Shown in pieces: positions 9,125 to 19,670 of a DNA stretch of 64,000 bases; the first letter of the stretch is position 1, and every line of letters begins with the position of its first letter. The position numbers were made by a program, and so were the translations under genes. The stretch is from NCBI GenBank assembly GCA_039105265.1, contig JAPFFF010000062.1, forward strand, positions 372,001-436,000. The letters run 5' to 3'. The notes below the pieces were generated by a model. It searched no databases, had not been told where the DNA came from, and saw only the letters and a list, made by a program, of their open reading frames with translations. This DNA comes from Tritrichomonas musculus. Lineage: Eukaryota; Parabasalia; Tritrichomonadida; Tritrichomonadidae.

Positions 9125-11218
9125 GGAAATATTTCCTTCAGAGTAATAAATCGATCCAAGAAAATATTGCGCATCAGAATAATTCTGATTTGATGCCAAT
9201 GTAAAATAATGAACAGATTTCATAATATCATGTTGGATATAAGGACTAGTATAATATATTAAACCAAGATAACATTGTGCCTTACTGTTATTATTATTAG
9301 ATGAAGCTATTAAGTAGTCAATTGCAATATTCATATTTACTGGAACATATTCCCCTGAAGAATAAATATAGCCTAAAAGAAATTGAGCATCTGAAATATT
9401 AGACTTTGCTGCTAAAGATAAATAATGAATAGATTTTTCAATATCAATTGGAAAAAACATACCCGAAAAATAAATAGTACCTAGCAAATATTGAGCCTCT
9501 GGAACATTTTGATTTGCTGAGAGAGTTAAGTAATAAATTGCTTTTTTAATATCTCTTTTCACAAATTTACCTGAAACATAAATTGATCCAAGCATATATT
9601 GGGCATTTGAATTGTTTTGTCCTGCTGATAATGACAAATAATGTATAGATTTATTAACATCAATTTGAATATCAGGACAATAAAGATAAGCTCCCCCAAG
9701 AAATGATTGAGCATCTGAATTATTATAGTCAGATGATAGTTTCAAAAAGAATATTGATTTGTTAATTTCAATTGGATCTTTAAAATAATAAAAAATTCCC
9801 ATAAAGAAAAACAGTTGAGATTTGTCAATAAAAGATTCCACATCATTGTTGTTGATTAATTCACAATTATCACTGTAAAAATAAAATCTATAGAAAATGA
9901 TTGACTTTATTTTTTCATCAATTTTTGTATCAATTTCTGATAAAATTATCTTTATGAGATTATTTATCAATTCACTAATGTTTGGACGCCTTAATGGTGT
10001 AATAGCAAAACATTTTACATATAAATTAAATATTGCTTCAAAATCTTTAGGATATGTTGAATTATCATTATTTTTTTCATTTCTTGAATTATAAAGTTCA
10101 CCCGTGATAATATAGTGAATAATAACGCCAATTGAGTATACGTCAACTTTATAAGAATAATCGTTTGAATTACTTTGTTCAGGCGGAGTAAACAAAAGAC
10201 TACCAATATCGGCTGTATTTTCTTCTCCCTTTTTGAGTTGTTTCGAAGAATCAAAATCAATCAAAATTGCATCCAACGATGAATCTATTATAATATTATC
10301 CCATTTTAAATCTCTTAATACAATTCCCTGTGAATGAATAAATTCAACAGAAAGAAGAATTTCCAAAATTATTTTTAGTTTTTGAGAAAAATCAAGATTT
10401 TCATTTTTAATGAATTCTTTTAATGTCTCTCCTTCAACATATTCCAAAACCAAATACTTGATATCATCGAATTCAATGGTCCCATATATTTTTTCTATAT
10501 AATGAAAGTAATTAGCAATTTTTTCAAAAAATTGGCTTTCATGATCAAATTTTGAATATACAGAAGAATTAAATGACTTCAAAATATAAAGAGACTGATC
10601 GTTTATATTATACCTCAATGTAATATTTTTGTCCTGCAAACTAAAATTTTTAATAGTAACAAAATCATTTAGCTCATAGTTTTTTTTGATATATTTTGTA
10701 TTATTATGTAATAAATTTTGACGTTTTTTTAGTGTTATATATTGACTTTTTGTGATGATACATTGAGAAATGTGATCTTTTAGTCCAACATTCATTGTTT
10801 TTTGGTCAATCTTAATGTTTATATCTTGGCCAATATATGAAATATCTTGAGATGTTAAAAGAGTAAATTCTTTTTCAACTTGATTTGAAAAAAATATAAG
10901 GCAATTGTAATTTTGGTTGAATGTTTCTTGATAATGACAAAGATCGTTTGGTTCAACGATAAAAATTGTATTATCAAATATTAAAATAAATAATCTAATA
11001 TTTTCGATATCGACAAAAGAAATAAAAATACCGGTATTTATATCGCATGTATGCATTATATCTTTTAATTGTATTTGGTCTCTTATTCTTATAAATTTTG
11101 GACCTATTTCTATCTTTGATTTATTGTAAATGGTAAATTTGCTTATTATTTTATCCATATCGCGTATTGTAAAACATATGTCTTTCATCTCCAACTGCTT
11201 AATTTGAACTCTTTTCAT
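9068..11218 (-). CDS. protein kinase with Sel1 repeats, C-terminally truncated
   Basis: 716 residues with an ATG start at 11218. Residues about 1-190 have no clear family. Residues about 195-430 are a eukaryotic-type kinase: the likely ATP-anchoring lysine is in YILKSF, the helix C glutamate in ESQFFEKI, the catalytic loop is LRDLKWDN and the metal-binding loop is DFDSS (for DFG). A P+1 region TPPEQS and a helix F segment VDVYSIGVII follow. The usual glycine-rich loop is not recognisable and the HRD histidine is Leu, so activity may be altered. Residues about 455-716 are Sel1 repeats. Kinase plus Sel1 proteins form a very large family in trichomonads. The protein ends abruptly in the middle of a repeat (NSDSH, then TAG) at the rearrangement described at 8966-9124. 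It may be a truncated product or the 5' half of a dead gene. Confidence 0.8.
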   Translation of the reverse strand: MKRVQIKQLEMKDICFTIRDMDKIISKFTIYNKSKIEIGPKFIRIRDQIQLKDIMHTCDINTGIFISFVDIENIRLFILIFDNTIFIVEPNDLCHYQETFNQNYNCLIFFSNQVEKEFTLLTSQDISYIGQDINIKIDQKTMNVGLKDHISQCIITKSQYITLKKRQNLLHNNTKYIKKNYELNDFVTIKNFSLQDKNITLRYNINDQSLYILKSFNSSVYSKFDHESQFFEKIANYFHYIEKIYGTIEFDDIKYLVLEYVEGETLKEFIKNENLDFSQKLKIILEILLSVEFIHSQGIVLRDLKWDNIIIDSSLDAILIDFDSSKQLKKGEENTADIGSLLFTPPEQSNSNDYSYKVDVYSIGVIIHYIITGELYNSRNEKNNDNSTYPKDFEAIFNLYVKCFAITPLRRPNISELINNLIKIILSEIDTKIDEKIKSIIFYRFYFYSDNCELINNNDVESFIDKSQLFFFMGIFYYFKDPIEINKSIFFLKLSSDYNNSDAQSFLGGAYLYCPDIQIDVNKSIHYLSLSAGQNNSNAQYMLGSIYVSGKFVKRDIKKAIYYLTLSANQNVPEAQYLLGTIYFSGMFFPIDIEKSIHYLSLAAKSNISDAQFLLGYIYSSGEYVPVNMNIAIDYLIASSNNNNSKAQCYLGLIYYTSPYIQHDIMKSVHYFTLASNQNYSDAQYFLGSIYYSEGNISKAIYYLNLASNQNNSDSH

Positions 11219-11842
11219 TGAACTACAAAATTGGGTAAAATTTTAATACAACCGTTTACAAAAAAATTCAATTTTAAAAATTATTTTTTTGTAAATCTTT
11301 CAATTTTGATGAGAATCAGTAAATATATCAATATTTTTTTTTCATATTTGCCAACTTGCTCATCATTCTGTGGGAATGTATGGTAATAAATTAAACAGAT
11401 GGAATTATTAACGCACATTACAATTTCCCCAAAAATGTCAAATCCATTTTTATCAATGACGAAAAGGCCGTAATTTGGAAGGAAAGATTTGTTTCTACTG
11501 AAATTGATATCCTGCTTTTTCAATTGAAATGAAGTTAAAATAATTTAAATCAATGATATTTGAATATTTTTATCTAATATAATAGAATTAATATAAAGAT
11601 TTGAAATCTAGATTTATTTGTTTTTATTTTTCTCAGTAAAATATTAATATAAATATAAAAGATGAGGATGAAAAAAAATGATAAGAATGAACGAGAGAAA
11701 AAAATGTTAATTTAAATATTTCATATTCCATTACTATTTAAAAATGAAAAGTTTTACTGAAAACAAATCAATACATAAATTGATCATAATTTTATGAATT
11801 ATTCCATCCAAATAAAACTTTTTTTTTTATCTATTTATCATA

Positions 11843-13936
11843 TCATGCGATCATTTTCTTTATGTGAGACAAAGCATCTTTGCATTCATTAGAAACAACA
11901 GATGATTCCAGCTTATCAAGCATTTCGGAGTGACTTACAACCTTCACCTTAGCTTCCTCCCAGAAGAAGGCGACGTTGCCGCATGCGTAGAGAAGCCTGA
12001 GCAAAGCAACTGAGTCGAGTTTTGGAGACAAAAGATTGAAAACAAGATCGGCCATTTTTAAACACATTTCTAAATTGAATCCCAAAATGGTCGAATAGTT
12101 ATCAACTAGAGTTGAATAAGCAATTTGCAAAGCAGAATCAAATTCATGAAATTTCACTGCCAAAACAGACAGAAGATCGAACACATTCACATCAGTGAGA
12201 ATCTCTCCAGTGTAGTTCAAGAACATGTTAACGGCCACCTGCAGAAGCCCAAAAATACAAGGTTCAGAAAAAGTTGAAACTTTTTCAATCAAACGATTAA
12301 CGATAGGAACAATTTTTTGAGGAGGGATTGAAGAACGGATTTTTTTATCCATGATTTGAAGACGAAGATTATCGAGTACGATGGACAACTTTTTTTCATT
12401 CAAATCAGAATTGAGAATGCATTCAAAATCGAGAACTTTTTCATTTTCATTTCCCACTTTTTCAGAGTAGTAGAATAACTTTTTCATAGGAAAGATGTTT
12501 TTGCTTTCTTCATTCAAATCAAAGGGATTTTTCACCTTCTCATGAATGCTTCCGATGATTTGCGCCAAGTAGAGGCTCTCATCGAGATCGTATTTCGTCA
12601 TGAATTCTTGAGCAGCTTCGTATTCGTTTCCTCCCTTGTTCATGTACAAAGGAAGCGAGCGACCGTCGTCAAGGTCAATCGTAATTAAGAAGTCCCAATG
12701 ATTTCCTTGATCGTCAGTAACGTTCATCATTTTCAAAATTTCTTCTGGAATTTTATGACTGCCGGTTACAACAAACTTTTTGTATCCTTTACTCCACATA
12801 ACAGAGCACAAACGGTCATCTTTTTTGACGACGGTTATTTCACCCAATTTGATATCGTCTTTTTTAAGGTCGTCGATATCTGGCACCGTGAAAGGACTGA
12901 AATCTGAAATATTCGAATTCTCAGTGTTTTCGAGACATTCAAAATATTTTCGTTCTGTTTGTCCATCACAGCGGCGACTTTTGCCATTTGTGAAAATATA
13001 CGAATAACCATCAGAACATCCACAAATTATGTCTCTATTCGCAAGCACAGAGACAGACCAAACACAGCAGTTCATAAGCAAAACATCGACAACTTTTTTC
13101 GTCCTTGATGAAACAACATAAACGCATGAATCCTCACTTGAAATAACGTAATTTTCATCGTCAAGGGGAACAATTGAATAAAGACACATGTTGGATACTT
13201 GTATCTTATTCAAATTTTCAATGGAGAGACCGTTTACTTGCCATTCCTTAAGTTCGCCTGAGTTGTCAATTGTGGCCAGAATCTGCTTCTCTTCTATAAA
13301 GAGACAGCCTCGAATGGGAGTTTCATGGGCTGCTTGCTGTGTGCAAATATGGCCACCTTTGTCGGACCATATTCGTATCGTTCTGTCGGCACCACATGTA
13401 ATATAACCGCCCGGAATTGAACATGCACTCCATATCGCGTATATTTCGTGTTTTAATGTTAAATTGTCCGTCGGATTGGAAAACCAAATTTTACATGTTG
13501 AGTGGTCATCGCATGCAATGATGCCGATCGGCTCTTCAGCAGTGGTAGTGACATATAATAAATCGCCTTCATGCGAATATGTTTCTATCGGCGTTGGAAT
13601 TGTGTCAGTTTGCGTAAAAATCGTTTTGGGATCCCATACTTTAATTAATTTGTCGCGACCTCCTGTAATGAGAACTCCTGTGGGATATCGATCATTCGGT
13701 TTTATATATGTAAGACAATTAATATAATTATCATGAGCTTGAAATGAATTTTCGAGCTTTATATCATTCGTTTCTTGATTGTAACTAAAAATGTTTAAAA
13801 TATTGTTTCGATCTCCAAAAGCAAAATATTCTTGGCCTTCATATATTATTCCTCCTGTTACTGCACGAAGATCATTATTTTTTGGAGTATTAGAAACATG
13901 GATAACTTTGGAGAGAACATGTTCAAAATCTAACAT
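11843..13936 (-). CDS. PLAA/Doa1/Ufd3 homologue (WD40, PFU, PUL)
   Basis: 697 residues. The N-terminal third to half (about 10-330) is a WD40 propeller with repeats such as VLITGGRDKLIKVWDP and GYITCGADRTIRIWSD. Residues about 355-460 fit the PFU ubiquitin-binding domain (WSKGYKKFVVTGSHK ... WDFLITIDLDDGRSLPLYMN). Residues about 480-697 are helical and fit the PUL domain, which binds the C-terminus of Cdc48/p97. In yeast and animals this protein is a p97 cofactor in ubiquitin turnover, ribophagy and membrane-protein sorting, and acts in the cytosol and nucleus. Length and domain order are as in the family. It is divergent to the MINDY-type gene, with 216 bp between the starts, so they may share a promoter. 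It is a single-copy-like housekeeping gene with balanced codons compared with its neighbours. Confidence 0.9.
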   Translation of the reverse strand: MLDFEHVLSKVIHVSNTPKNNDLRAVTGGIIYEGQEYFAFGDRNNILNIFSYNQETNDIKLENSFQAHDNYINCLTYIKPNDRYPTGVLITGGRDKLIKVWDPKTIFTQTDTIPTPIETYSHEGDLLYVTTTAEEPIGIIACDDHSTCKIWFSNPTDNLTLKHEIYAIWSACSIPGGYITCGADRTIRIWSDKGGHICTQQAAHETPIRGCLFIEEKQILATIDNSGELKEWQVNGLSIENLNKIQVSNMCLYSIVPLDDENYVISSEDSCVYVVSSRTKKVVDVLLMNCCVWSVSVLANRDIICGCSDGYSYIFTNGKSRRCDGQTERKYFECLENTENSNISDFSPFTVPDIDDLKKDDIKLGEITVVKKDDRLCSVMWSKGYKKFVVTGSHKIPEEILKMMNVTDDQGNHWDFLITIDLDDGRSLPLYMNKGGNEYEAAQEFMTKYDLDESLYLAQIIGSIHEKVKNPFDLNEESKNIFPMKKLFYYSEKVGNENEKVLDFECILNSDLNEKKLSIVLDNLRLQIMDKKIRSSIPPQKIVPIVNRLIEKVSTFSEPCIFGLLQVAVNMFLNYTGEILTDVNVFDLLSVLAVKFHEFDSALQIAYSTLVDNYSTILGFNLEMCLKMADLVFNLLSPKLDSVALLRLLYACGNVAFFWEEAKVKVVSHSEMLDKLESSVVSNECKDALSHIKKMIA

Positions 13937-14144
13937 AAAATAATCTGAATAATTTTGGCAGACTAGAATAAATGATTTTTTTCTCTAAGCCATTTATAAT
14001 CTCAATTTTTAAAAACTCATACAAATATTTCAATTTCTAATCCAATTTTTGAATAATTAAATGGCCTAGAGTTATTTTTACTACCAAAATTTTTGGTTTG
14101 TAAAAATTTTTATTATAATTTTTGGAAAACCTTTAAAGATTTGT

Positions 14145-14150
14145 TCATTT
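14145..14150 (+). promoter_or_regulatory. initiator (Inr)-like element
   Basis: TCATTT lies 8 bases before the ATG at 14153. It matches the trichomonad initiator pattern TCA-Py-(T/A) at its usual place, which supports the ATG chosen for the next gene. A similar element lies just upstream of the gene starting at 17052 (minus strand, 17067-17072). Confidence 0.55.
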
Positions 14151-14152
14151 TT

Positions 14153-14998
14153 ATGAAATCCATTGAACTCAGAGGCGATGAATACGTGCAATTTTCGAGA
14201 TTTGTTTACAAAAATAATTATGGTAGTAGTGACCTAAGTGAACTTAAAAACTGGGAGCAACCACTAAAATTTAAAGAAAAATCATATTTTTTACAGCAGC
14301 AAGCAGGAGGTCCATGTGGTGTTTATGCTGCATTTAATTCACATATTGTTTATCAAATGAAATTACCAGAAAATGCCTCTAAAACTCCTGAACAATTATT
14401 CCATTCAGTAATTTTAGACATATTTAAACGTGTTTCAATCTATTCAAATTCAAAAAATCCAGAATATAAGCCAATTTATGTTTTTTGCGATTGCTTGATT
14501 CCAGAAAATAATTTTATTCATTTTCAATATACTGAATCACCTAAAGAAGCATCAGATTTCCTAACTAAAACGCGCTACATAAATGCTTGCAACTCATGTC
14601 TTGGCTTGACATTATCAATTATATTTGCCTCCCTCGGAATGAACGAATTTCGAAACCCATCAGAATATCAATACATTTGCTCTGATAAGATGACATCAAT
14701 GGCCCTCGTTTTCCTCATACTAAACGGTTCTATAGATCCAATTAGCAACCTCAATTTGAGCAGTACTGACGATTCCGATTTTGATGGCTTTGATCAAAAA
14801 GAAATCGGCATCCGAGTTTTGGATGAAGGCGGCAGCGCCATAAATAATTCGTGGCTGAATCGAAAAGCTAATATTTTTGTTTGCCTCAAATTTTCACATT
14901 TTTATGTTGTTGAAATCGAAGGAGATCAATTGATTGTCTATGATTCATTAAATCCAAGGCCTACTTATAAAATTGATCGAAAACGTTCAGGTTGGTAA
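14153..14998 (+). CDS. MINDY-3/4-type deubiquitinase
   Basis: 281 residues from the ATG at 14153. A longer frame exists only with a TTG start and has no supporting signal. The catalytic cysteine loop is LQQQAGGPCGVYAAFNS (Cys at about residue 55). The catalytic histidine lies in LKFSHFYVVEIEGDQLIVYD near residue 245-255. Spacing and motifs fit the MINDY family, whose members cleave Lys48-linked ubiquitin chains and are cysteine proteases. It is shorter than animal MINDY-3/4 but contains the whole catalytic core. Divergent transcription with the PLAA homologue, another ubiquitin-chain factor, suggests coordinated expression. Which MINDY subgroup it belongs to cannot be settled by eye. Confidence 0.85.
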   Translation: MKSIELRGDEYVQFSRFVYKNNYGSSDLSELKNWEQPLKFKEKSYFLQQQAGGPCGVYAAFNSHIVYQMKLPENASKTPEQLFHSVILDIFKRVSIYSNSKNPEYKPIYVFCDCLIPENNFIHFQYTESPKEASDFLTKTRYINACNSCLGLTLSIIFASLGMNEFRNPSEYQYICSDKMTSMALVFLILNGSIDPISNLNLSSTDDSDFDGFDQKEIGIRVLDEGGSAINNSWLNRKANIFVCLKFSHFYVVEIEGDQLIVYDSLNPRPTYKIDRKRSGW

Positions 14999-15037
14999 GA
15001 ACATGCGTTTATTTCATGATATGTTTTTTTTAAGATT

Positions 15038-15070
<33 letters not shown>

Positions 15071-15543
15071 TAGCAAAATGAAAATTATTTAATTAACAAG
15101 TATTTACAAAATAAAAAGATTTTTTTGTTGCTTTATATGGTCCAAATAAATATTTCTTTACTTTGGGATTTGATGATAACAATTTAAAATATTTTTTATT
15201 TTATTTTATTTTAAATGTATATAAAATTGCTAAAAAAGAGATATTCATTTCTTCCAATAATAAATCTGAAAATGATAAAAATCTTTTCCGAATAACCAAA
15301 AAATGATAAAAAATTAAAAATTCAGAAAAGTTTTATTTTGCTATATTTCAGGAAAAAATTGGATGTAAACATGTTAATATGAAATTTTATCCAAATTTTT
15401 CTAGAATAACATATATTTTTACATTCGATTCATGATAATTTAAATCAATTAAAAATAAAAAATAAAGATTCCTAAAGTTTATACATTCATTTTCATCCAT
15501 ATAAGCAGAGTTCATCAATGTTTTTCCAGTAAAGTCTTTTTCA

Positions 15544-15641
15544 CAAAATTAAAAATGTGTCAATTCAATATTTCAATAACAATTTTCTGAAGAAAAAATT
15601 GAGTTTTTTTGGAAATATTGAATTGACACATTTTTAATTTT
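15544..15641. repeat. perfect 30-bp inverted repeat (hairpin)
   Basis: Arms 15544-15573 and 15612-15641 are exact reverse complements (core GTGTCAATTCAATATTTC), with a 38-nt spacer. It could be a fold-back element or a structured transcript end. It is too long and exact to be chance, even in AT-rich DNA. Confidence 0.85.
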
Positions 15642-15714
15642 AATTTTAATCTGATATTTAATTATATCATTAAAATTAGATAAAATCATTTCAACTTATG
15701 ATAATTTCTATAGA

Positions 15715-15802
15715 ATCTTGTTAAGTCCAAATGTCACTTTTTTTTGGTGAAAAATTTCTGATAAAAGGCCAAGAAAAAAATAGAATTTGGACTTAACAAG
15801 AT
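15715..15802. repeat. perfect 18-bp inverted repeat (hairpin)
   Basis: Arms 15715-15732 (ATCTTGTTAAGTCCAAAT) and 15785-15802 are exact reverse complements. Pairing extends outward by about six more bases with one mismatch. It lies only 74 bp from the hairpin at 15544, and the total lengths are similar (98 and 88 bp), so both may be tiny fold-back elements of the same kind with unrelated arms. Confidence 0.8.
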
Positions 15803-16485
15803 GCTATAATAATTTCATGACGTTTTTATAACGATATAAACTGCAATATTTAATTTTTCATAATTTTCAAAAAACATATCAATTAACAAAAAAACATAAT
15901 CATGCTTTTTAAGTTCAAAATAAGAATCATTAATTTTTTTGTCGTTTATATATAAAGGTGAAAGGTCATATATAAAGTCAATCTCTTTATTGATCTCGAA
16001 AATTTTGAATTAAATTCAGAGTTTAACGAATACTTTTCAATGAGATGCTTCAAAAAGTCTTTACATCGATAAGAAAATATGAATAGTACTATTAATATTA
16101 TATAATATATAATTCAAAATACCTAAAAGCATATACAAGAAATCGTACATCAAAATTTGAAATTTTTATTGAAAAAGTTATATATGGCATTTTTTTTATA
16201 AAATTTTAAAAAATATGAAATAAAAACTATATTTATCAAAGTTTTCTTCTTTATTTAAAGAAATGAAATATTATCTTGATAGATAAATGACATTATGAGA
16301 TAAATGCAATTCTTAAATTTTTTCATACTAAGATTAGTTTCATATTAGATCTTCGATAACATAACAAAGTTTTATTCATGAATTAATTGATGAGTTAAAA
16401 TTGTATTTTGCTTTAAAGAAGTCAATTGATAATAAAAAATGATATAAATAATAAAGAACATATCCAAAATTAAAATTTTTATTGC

Positions 16486-17052
16486 TCAAAATTCTAGATG
16501 GAGGATTTCTTTAGAAATCACATCTTTGTTTTCTTTAAGAACTTTAAAGATCTGATCTTGATGAGTTGCATAATTTTGGAAATAAATGTCAATACGACGA
16601 AATTCTTCACGTTTCATTTTCTTGAAACCTTCGATATTTTTCAGAAACCTGTTGTGTATTTGCTGGACATATTTCTTTTCAAATTTTTTCCCTGAAATGA
16701 AGATTTTATAATATTGGTTTTTAAAATATTTTTCTGGATCCGAAAGATCAACAATCCTTTTAGGATTCCTATGAAGATTTCCTGGATTTGTGACCTTTTG
16801 GCCATTAGATTTTTCAAACTGTGTATCACACAGTTGATTGTTTAAGTCATTTGGCGATGGTTTCAATTCAGAATCTTTATGTTTGACAGAAATAGAGTTT
16901 TTTGGTTGCATATTTGCAATAGGTGGTGAAATTTCCTGTTTATCATTTTCATATTCCCATTTAATTTCATATAGAACATCATCAGAATCACTTTGACTAT
17001 TTAAAAAGAAAGAATCAGAATCATCATTTTGACCAGGATCAAATGGGATCAT
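16486..17052 (-). CDS. unknown protein, 188 residues, acidic N-terminus and helical basic C-terminus
   Basis: I start it at the ATG at 17052 (MIPFDPGQNDD), because an initiator-like TCATTT lies 15-20 bases upstream on the coding strand. The longer frame to 17109 would start in the leader. The N-terminal half is acidic and serine-rich and looks disordered. The C-terminal 90 residues (from about PEKYFKNQYYKIF) are helical and rich in Lys and aromatic residues. I recognise no family. The acidic region followed by a helical basic part could suit a nuclear or adaptor protein, but that is a guess. A decayed copy of its 3' half and flank lies at 19100-19600, where the most conserved stretch is the helical C-terminus. 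This supports it being a real coding region. Confidence 0.55.
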   Translation of the reverse strand: MIPFDPGQNDDSDSFFLNSQSDSDDVLYEIKWEYENDKQEISPPIANMQPKNSISVKHKDSELKPSPNDLNNQLCDTQFEKSNGQKVTNPGNLHRNPKRIVDLSDPEKYFKNQYYKIFISGKKFEKKYVQQIHNRFLKNIEGFKKMKREEFRRIDIYFQNYATHQDQIFKVLKENKDVISKEILHLEF

Positions 17053-17913
17053 TACAACAACTTTAAAAATGAAAAGAAAATTTTCTCTAAATTGATAAAC
17101 ATGACACACAAATTGATAAATCCCTACTACATGCCATTCTTTTAAATTCTATAAAAAATAATTTGTTATGTAAGAAGAATGCTTTCTCTTTCTTTAATTT
17201 GTTTTAATAAATTTGAATGCAACTTTACAAATAGAACAAATATAATTTTATAATCAGATGTTTTACATACAAGAATTCAACGTAATGCAAAGTTTAATTA
17301 TTAATATGTTGCAATCATTAGCTCATAATTATATCTATATATATTATTATTTATTTATTATTAAAATTTTTTTATGATATTATTTATTTTCCATATTGAA
17401 AGATATTCATTGCGTAAAAGAACTTTATGTTTCCATAATCAGTATTGATTAAATATTTTTAGGTTTATAAAAATTCTTGAAAATACTTTTTCTCGAAAAT
17501 CATTCAAAAAGTTGTGATTAGTCCACTTTTTGAATTCATATATGAATTCTATATTTTACGTAATATGCAGCCAGATTCTAAATTTTAGATAATTAAAAAT
17601 AATATTTACGTAATTATAGTTAGATATATATATATTAATATATAAAAAATCATTAATTCAAACAAAATTTTGAGATATTATATCTTATTAAGGAATTGTC
17701 ATATTCTTATTTTTGAATGAGTATTATTTGGCATATTTTTTTTTTTCAATATATTCAAATTTTGAAAGAAAACTCGTATTTATAGTTTATTAAAGTTTAT
17801 TTCTTTATTTAAGGAAATGAAATACTATTTTGATTGATAAAAATTACATTCATTATAGTCTATACTACTTTATTGATACATTAATGAAACAAAAAAGAAT
17901 TATTGAAACTTTT

Positions 17914-19002
17914 AGACCACCTGGCATAAAATTTTTTCTATTAAAAATGCTACATATTTTAAATAATAATAACACTCTATATAGCAATTACAATTATTAA
18001 ATATTTTAAAAAAATTGGCGCAGAATTTTAAGATAAAATTATTTGTATGTAGATAAATATTTCTAACAAATATGATCGTTTTTTAATATATTGAAAGCTT
18101 TATATTATAAATTAAATAAATACTCAATTATAAAAAAACGAAGAGAAAACTGTACCAAATATATTAAATAAAATAAAAATTCATTTTTCAATCATATGTC
18201 TCTTTGATCAAATGTTCTCAATCGATATCATAATTATATTCTAAAACATATGCATCAGGGCTATTTTTTAAAAGACTGTTTGGTACATTCTAGATAATAT
18301 ACAAGTATTTCTTCATATTGGTATTGCGTAAGTAAGTTGAGGAGTCAATAATACTTGCTTTTTTTAGAATACTAATTGATTAATTGATTTCTCAAAAAGT
18401 TTAACAGTTTTTTTAATAAAATCCATATTATCTTACCACATCTAAGTATATACATGTAAATATATATTATTTTAGTATATTCAAAGGAAATATTTAAAAT
18501 ATATTTATTTTTGATGCCTTTTCGTGCTAGAAAATGATTGATCAATATAATGATTCAACTTTTTTGAAAAATCTAGCGCCAAATTCTTTTTCATTTCCTA
18601 TGAATAACAGCACTACAAAAATATTTATTCAATCAAATATTTATTTTCATAAGTTAATAGAAACTCAAAATGAAAAAAATAACACAATTAATATGTAAGC
18701 ATTTGAGATTCTTTCTTAGATTGTTAATTATATATTTTAAATACTACAAAATGAATAAATATATAACATTTATCACATGTTTTTAATCAATTCCATTTTG
18801 TATTTATAAAGATAAAAATGTTTTATGTTAATTTTCAAAAATCTTATATGCTTGAAATTTTGGAAAATCATATTCATAATTACTTAGAGATAATTTTTTT
18901 ATAATAAAATATTAAAAAAAGAATTCCTAAATTTTTTTCAATTTCTTGATATTACCTTTTTAATTTTTTATTTCTAAACGGCCTTACCTTGTCAGGTGGT
19001 CT
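17914..19002. mobile_element. candidate non-autonomous DNA transposon, 1089 bp, 8-bp target duplication
   Basis: The terminal inverted repeats AGACCACCTG (17914-17923) and CAGGTGGTCT (18993-19002) are perfect over 10 bp and GC-rich in a very AT-rich setting. They are flanked by a perfect 8-bp direct repeat AAACTTTT at 17906-17913 and 19003-19010. An 8-bp duplication is typical of hAT-type elements and occurs in some others. The interior has no transposase-like frame, so the element would be a non-autonomous derivative. Inside it, TTGGCGC (about 18014) and GCGCCAA (about 18573) form a further loose inverted pair. Confidence 0.7.
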
Positions 19003-19100
19003 AAACTTTTAAAATATTATTTATTTAGTTATGTTGATTACTACATATGATATATTATTTAATCATATTTAAAAGTAAATAAGCTTTTTGTTGAATGCCA
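19003..19100. other. short AT-rich stretch between element and gene relic
   Basis: Contains the right target-duplication copy of the preceding element (19003-19010) and nothing else recognisable. Confidence 0.4.
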
Positions 19101-19600
19101 TTATGAAACAAATGCAATTCTTTAAAATTTTCATATTAAGATTATTTTTATATTTGATCATCGAAATCATAACAAAGTTTTATTCATGAATTAATCCATG
19201 GGTTCAAGTTGTATTTTGCTTTAAAAAAGTTAATTGATAATAAAAAAATTATATAAGTAATCAAGAACATATTCAAAATTGAAAATGTTATTGCTCAAAA
19301 CTATGGATTGAGGATTTCTTTAGAAATCGCATCTTTATTATCTGTAAGAACTTTAGAGATCTGATCTCGATGAGGTGCATATTTTTTGAAATAAATGTCT
19401 AAACGACGAAATTCTTCACGTTGCATTTTCTTGAAACCTTCGATATTTTTAACAAGAAACCTGTTGTGTATTTGCTGAACATATATCTTTCCAAATCTTC
19501 TCCTCGGTAAAAAAATTTTAAAAAATTGTCTTTTAAAAGATAATTCTGGCTCCGAAAGATGATCAACAATCCTTTTAGGATTCTAATGATGAATTAAAAA
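19100..19600 (-). pseudogene. decayed duplicate of the 188-residue gene and its 3' flank
   Basis: Bases 19100-19310 match the 3' flank at about 16290-16490, and 19303-19600 match the 3' half of the gene at 16486-17052 on the same strand. Substitutions and small insertions (for example three extra bases near 19453 and two near 19560) break the frame. The 5' acidic half is lost, although a weak match to the start region recurs near 19610-19670. It is a relic of a local duplication about 2.8 kb away. Confidence 0.7.
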
Positions 19601-19670
19601 GGTCATTACAACAATTTGAAAAATGAAAATTTTCTCTCATTAAATTTCATGACAAACAAAATTGGATAAA

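Larger units (their letters stand above)
14999..16485. other. AT-rich intergenic region with two long hairpins
   Basis: No coding region seen. It holds a poly-A run of about 30 at 15040-15067 and the two inverted repeats listed separately. The right part (about 16250-16485) is the 3' flank shared with the duplicated segment at 19100-19310. Confidence 0.6.

Noticed and set aside
11281-11523. 80-codon minus-strand frame
   Set aside because: It starts with TTG, has no upstream ATG or initiator, and no family resemblance. At most it is a relic.
18011-18580. Separate element bounded by TTGGCGC inverted pairs
   Set aside because: Only 7 bp match and no target duplication was found. It may just be protein-binding sites inside the larger element.
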